This document shows positions 4,563-7,380 of a stretch of DNA of 7,380 bases, piece after piece. Under the pieces are notes generated by a model. It made no database searches. It was given only the letters and a program-made list of their open reading frames with translations, and had not been told where the DNA came from. The stretch lies in NCBI GenBank assembly GCA_964645935.1, contig CAZYAK010000072.1, positions 1 to 7,380 of the forward strand, in the 5' to 3' direction. The DNA is from CAZYAK01 sp964645935 (GTDB lineage: Bacteria; Patescibacteriota; Gracilibacteria; Peribacterales; Peribacteraceae). A program made the translations under genes and the position numbers. The first letter of the stretch is position 1. Each line of letters starts with the position of its first letter.

Positions 4563-5261
4563 ATGGGGACCCACCAAGCCGATATCGGGCAGCTGGAGCG
4601 CGCCATCGGCGTCCAGTTCCGCAAGCGCGAGCTCCTGCAGCAGGCGCTGGTGCACCGTTCGGCGGTGAAGGAGGCTCGCGCGTACGGTAACAACGAGCGT
4701 CTGGAGTTCCTGGGCGACGCCGTGCTGGAGCTCGCTACCACCGAGTATCTCTTTCAGCTGAGCAACCGCCCCGAGGGAGAGCTCACCAACTGGCGGTCCG
4801 CCCTCGTGCAGGGAGATCACCTCGCGGAGGTGTCCGAGCAGCTGGGTCTTGGTGAGTTTCTCTTCATGAGCCGCGGCGAGGAGGCCTCCGGTGGCCGCAC
4901 CAAGACCTCCACGTTGGCCAATGCCCTGGAGGCGCTCATCGGTGCCATATATCTGGACAAGGGCTACGACGTGGCCCGCCGCTTCTGTGAGGAGTTCATC
5001 CTGCGCGACCTTCAGAAGCTCATCGCCCTGGGCCGTCACCGCGACGAGAAGAGCCTCTTCCAGGAAAAGGCTCAGGAGCTCACCAGTGTCACCCCGCACT
5101 ACGAGGTTATGGAGGAGCAGGGCCCCGACCACGACAAGAACTTCACCTGCGCGGTCTTCATCGGTCCCGACAAGGTCGCGGAGGGCAGGGGCAACAGCAA
5201 GCAACGTGCGGAGACGGCCGCCGCCCGCGCGGGACTCAAGGCCAAGGGTTGGACGGCCTGA
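4563..5261 (+). CDS. rnc: Ribonuclease III
   Basis: 232-residue double-strand-specific endoribonuclease that matures rRNA precursors and cuts structured mRNAs, working as a cytoplasmic dimer. The catalytic domain (about 8-155) has the signature N-E-R-L-E-F-L-G-D-A-V-L (44-55), giving Glu45, Glu48 and Asp52, equivalent to E. coli Glu38, Glu41 and Asp45. The second motif reads L-A-N-A-L-E-A-L-I-G-A-I-Y-L-D (118-132): Glu123 matches Glu117, but the position of Asp114 is Asn120. A dsRNA-binding domain (about 161-229) includes D-E-K-S-L-F-Q-E (161-168) and K-Q-R-A-E-T-A-A-A-R-A (213-223). ATG 4563 is preferred over the in-frame GTG at 4512, which would add a hydrophobic stretch encoded by the hairpin and promoter. 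The stop is separated from the convergent neighbour's stop by one base, with no terminator between them. Confidence 0.96.
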   Translation: MGTHQADIGQLERAIGVQFRKRELLQQALVHRSAVKEARAYGNNERLEFLGDAVLELATTEYLFQLSNRPEGELTNWRSALVQGDHLAEVSEQLGLGEFLFMSRGEEASGGRTKTSTLANALEALIGAIYLDKGYDVARRFCEEFILRDLQKLIALGRHRDEKSLFQEKAQELTSVTPHYEVMEEQGPDHDKNFTCAVFIGPDKVAEGRGNSKQRAETAAARAGLKAKGWTA

Positions 5262-5262
5262 G

Positions 5263-5511
5263 TTACGCGTCGGTCCGGATCGGCCCGCTCCCCCCGTCCT
5301 GCTGCTCGCCCATCCGGATGGCGGCGGAGTTCATGGCCCAGCTCACGCCCTTGAAGTACTCCACTGGGCTCATCTCGGCGAGCGACTGCACCACGTCCAG
5401 GGAGCCGTCTTCTTTCTTCCAGCCCAGGATGATAAACCCGGGGCCGCCGAGGGTTTTGAGGAACTTCTCGCACTGGGCGCCGACGAGGTCTCGGTCGTGG
5501 TCGGGGGGCAT
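5263..5511 (-). CDS. Unrecognised 82-residue protein
   Basis: I do not recognise this protein. It begins M-P-P-D-H-D-R-D-L-V and has a likely helix (about 12-22, C-E-K-F-L-K-T-L). Two probable strands follow (G-F-I-I-L-G-W at 26-32 and S-L-D-V-V-Q-S-L at 37-44), then a helical part (P-V-E-Y-F-K-G-V-S-W-A-M-N, about 49-61). It has no signal peptide or membrane helix and looks like a small cytoplasmic alpha/beta domain. The start at 5511 is chosen because codon use is strongly GC-rich at third positions only from there, and a TAGAAT box lies 25 bases upstream. Alternatives are ATG 5565 (100 residues) and GTG 5619 (118 residues). It runs convergently to rnc with a one-base gap and covers it antisense if transcription reads through. 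Confidence 0.65.
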   Translation of the reverse strand: MPPDHDRDLVGAQCEKFLKTLGGPGFIILGWKKEDGSLDVVQSLAEMSPVEYFKGVSWAMNSAAIRMGEQQDGGSGPIRTDA

Positions 5512-5536
5512 GGGGAGGGAGGGAAGGTTTTGGGCG

Positions 5537-5542
5537 ATTCTA
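5537..5542 (-). promoter_or_regulatory. -10 box for the 82-residue protein
   Basis: On the minus strand TAGAAT (5542-5537) is identical to the -10 of the BI-1 gene and ends 25 bases before ATG 5511. No convincing -35 is seen. The leader is C/T-rich without a Shine-Dalgarno, as for nusB and rpsJ. Confidence 0.35.
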
Positions 5543-5635
5543 CGGAGAAGTCCGGCAAAAACCATATAGGTCGTTCCAGAAGTGTTCGGTCTCCTTGCGA
5601 TACGACTGAAGAAGCCCACTACCCCATGAACCCAG

Positions 5636-5657
5636 CCGCAGGGGTCCCGCCCTGCGG
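5636..5657. repeat. Perfect 8-bp hairpin
   Basis: CCGCAGGG (5636-5643) and CCCTGCGG (5650-5657) form a perfect stem around a six-base loop. No T-tract follows on either strand. It could be a dispersed palindromic repeat or a leader structure of the minus-strand gene. Confidence 0.45.
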
Positions 5658-5713
5658 GTGGCGATCAATTCCGCATCAACCGGACAGCACACATTCCAAT
5701 TCTTTTCTTCCGG

Positions 5714-5827
5714 GTCAGCCCTCCCTTACCCCAGCCGCGTGGTCTTCGACCCGCGTGTGGCGAGCAGCGCGGCTGGGTATGTGTGTGTCTGGTCGCGGCT
5801 GCCTAGGAAGTTTTGGGCAAGGCTGAC
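5714..5827. repeat. Nested inverted repeats, possible structured RNA
   Basis: An outer pair GTCAGCC (5714-5720) / GGCTGAC (5821-5827) encloses a perfect ten-base pair CCCAGCCGCG (5730-5739) / CGCGGCTGGG (5768-5777). Inside that is a small hairpin, GGTC-TTC-GACC (5741-5751). The nesting suggests an RNA of about 115 bases or a DNA-level element, but inverted repeats arise easily in GC-rich DNA. No promoter or known RNA family was recognised. Confidence 0.35.
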
Positions 5828-5835
5828 ATCCCACT

Positions 5836-5858
5836 AAAAAGCCGCCCGAAGGCGGCTT
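5836..5858 (-). terminator. Rho-independent terminator of rpsJ
   Basis: On the minus strand AAGCCGCC-TTCG-GGCGGCTT forms an eight-base-pair stem with the very stable C(UUCG)G tetraloop, followed by a run of five T (5840-5836). It lies 23 bases after the rpsJ stop codon. Confidence 0.9.
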
Positions 5859-5881
5859 ATTGAATTGTGGAGGTAACTCTC

Positions 5882-6313
5882 TCAGCCCATCTTAATCTCG
5901 ATGTCCACGCCGCTCGGCAGGGACAGCGACTGCAGGCTCTCGACGGTCTTAAAATTGGTCTCCGAGAGGTCGATGAGGCGGCGGTGCGTGCGCATCTCGA
6001 ACTGGTCGCGCGCGTCCTTATGGACGAACGTCGAGCGGTTCACGGTGAACTTGCGGATGTGCGTGGGGAGCGGAATCGGGCCATGCACGATGGCGCCGCT
6101 TCGCTCGGCCGTCTCGATGATCTTGAGGGCGGCCTCGTCCAGGACCGTATGGTCAAAGGCGCTCAGTCGGATGCGGATGACGGACTTCGCAGGCTCCTTC
6201 TTGGAGGGGGCCGAACCGGCCTCGGACGTCCCGGGCTTCTTCTTCGCGCCAGCCTTGTCGGCGGCCTTGGGGGCCTTCTTGGCGGCTGCGGGCTTCTTTT
6301 GAGGAGTGGTCAT
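5882..6313 (-). CDS. rpsJ: 30S ribosomal protein uS10 (NusE) with basic N-terminal extension
   Basis: 143 residues; uS10 is usually about 100-105. The core starts near 45 with I-R-I-R-L-S-A-F-D-H (46-55), followed by G-P-I-P-L-P-T (78-84), F-T-V-N-R-S (89-94), R-D-Q-F-E-M-R-T-H-R-R-L-I-D (102-115) and L-P-S-G-V-D-I-E-I (132-140), all standard. uS10 sits in the 30S head and, as NusE, pairs with NusB in antitermination. Residues 1-44 are a Lys/Ala/Pro-rich, low-complexity and probably disordered tail. ATG 6313 is the natural start; no Shine-Dalgarno precedes it. It follows tuf by 93 bases, the ancestral tuf-rpsJ order, but a strong terminator comes next instead of rplC, so the S10 cluster is broken here. 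Confidence 0.96.
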   Translation of the reverse strand: MTTPQKKPAAAKKAPKAADKAGAKKKPGTSEAGSAPSKKEPAKSVIRIRLSAFDHTVLDEAALKIIETAERSGAIVHGPIPLPTHIRKFTVNRSTFVHKDARDQFEMRTHRRLIDLSETNFKTVESLQSLSLPSGVDIEIKMG

Positions 6314-6341
6314 GGGACGTCTGGAGGAGAAGGAGCGGGGG

Positions 6342-6369
6342 ACTCTAGCGGAACCGAAGGAGGATGCAA
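6342..6369 (-). promoter_or_regulatory. Candidate promoter of rpsJ
   Basis: On the minus strand TTGCAT (6369-6364), a 16-base spacer and TAGAGT (6347-6342) could drive rpsJ independently of tuf. The -35 is weak (three of six) and the -10 moderate (four of six). The resulting leader would be C/T-rich without a Shine-Dalgarno. Confidence 0.35.
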
Positions 6370-6370
6370 G

Positions 6371-6396
6371 AGAGGGGCGGGGTAACCCGCCCCTCT
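6371..6396 (-). terminator. Strong hairpin after tuf, lacking a T-tract
   Basis: AGAGGGGCGGG (6371-6381) and CCCGCCCCTCT (6386-6396) form a perfect 11-bp stem with a four-base loop, starting ten bases after the tuf stop. On the minus strand it is followed by CTTGCATCC, not T residues, so termination would be partial or absent. It may instead protect the tuf 3' end or mark a processing site between tuf and rpsJ. Confidence 0.5.
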
Positions 6397-6406
6397 TGCG
6401 TATGCC

Positions 6407-7380
<974 letters not shown>

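Larger units (their letters stand above)
5543..5835. other. Non-coding stretch with hairpins
   Basis: Between the 82-residue gene and the rpsJ terminator I see no credible gene; the long plus-strand frame crossing it is Arg/Ser/Pro-rich and is the continuation of an rnc shadow. It holds two inverted-repeat structures and recurrent CCCAGCCGC motifs (5631-5639, 5730-5738, and inverted at 5769-5777). I found no tRNA cloverleaf or other known RNA. Confidence 0.5.

Noticed and set aside
4179..5204. 341-residue minus-strand frame opposite nusB and rnc
   Set aside because: Leu/Val-rich shadow of two well-identified genes, with no motifs of its own.
5512..5619. Longer starts (ATG 5565, GTG 5619) for the 82-residue protein
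   Set aside because: Third-position GC drops sharply in this part and the TAGAAT box lies downstream of both; kept only as alternatives.
4891..5826. 311-residue plus-strand frame running from rnc into the intergenic region
   Set aside because: Arg/Ser/Pro-rich out-of-frame reading of rnc and then non-coding DNA; no domain, start signal or coding-type codon bias.

Overview
The window is GC-rich bacterial DNA with mostly housekeeping genes: a tuf-rpsJ pair, nusB, rnc, a bL32-like small basic protein, folP and a BI-1 family membrane protein. Beside these sit two adjacent, unusual membrane proteins. Stops are TAA, TAG and TGA, so this is the standard code. The gene set, the reshuffled ribosomal cluster, the multi-copy VirB2/TrbC-like membrane proteins and the near absence of Shine-Dalgarno sequences suggest a member of the Candidate Phyla Radiation (Patescibacteria, perhaps a Peribacteria-like lineage). 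That placement is inference; no 16S rRNA gene is present.

Layout. 1-292: an edge fragment that may be the start of a minus-strand gene, then a divergent intergenic region with a nested hairpin. 293-1192 (+): dihydropteroate synthase (folP). 1019-2814 (-): two translationally coupled genes, each encoding a signal peptide, a CX4C pair and three tandem VirB2/TrbC-like two-helix units. The second overlaps the 3' end of folP tail to tail by 174 bp. 2815-2942: divergent promoter region with an operator-like palindrome. 2943-3632 (+): BI-1/YetJ-like protein. 3682-3867 (+): small basic protein, possibly bL32, closed by a clear terminator. 4023-4421 (+): nusB. 4464-4535: long hairpin with a T-tract. 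4563-5261 (+): rnc. 5263-5511 (-): unrecognised 82-residue protein. 5543-5835: about 290 bases without a gene, holding hairpins. 5882-6313 (-): rpsJ with its own terminator. 6407-7380 (-): tuf, cut by the window edge.

How the genes relate. NusB and uS10 (rpsJ, also NusE) form the known boxA-binding antitermination heterodimer. RNase III processes rRNA precursors, and EF-Tu, uS10 and the bL32-like protein belong to translation, so the right half is an rRNA/ribosome biogenesis neighbourhood. The paired membrane proteins are the least ordinary content: each looks like three VirB2-type pilin or channel subunits joined in one chain. They are the best candidate here for something undescribed.

Expression signals. 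Several genes have a good -10 hexamer only 6-8 bases before the ATG (likely leaderless), or about 12-25 bases before it with a C/T-rich leader. No convincing Shine-Dalgarno sequence precedes any gene whose start lies in the window.
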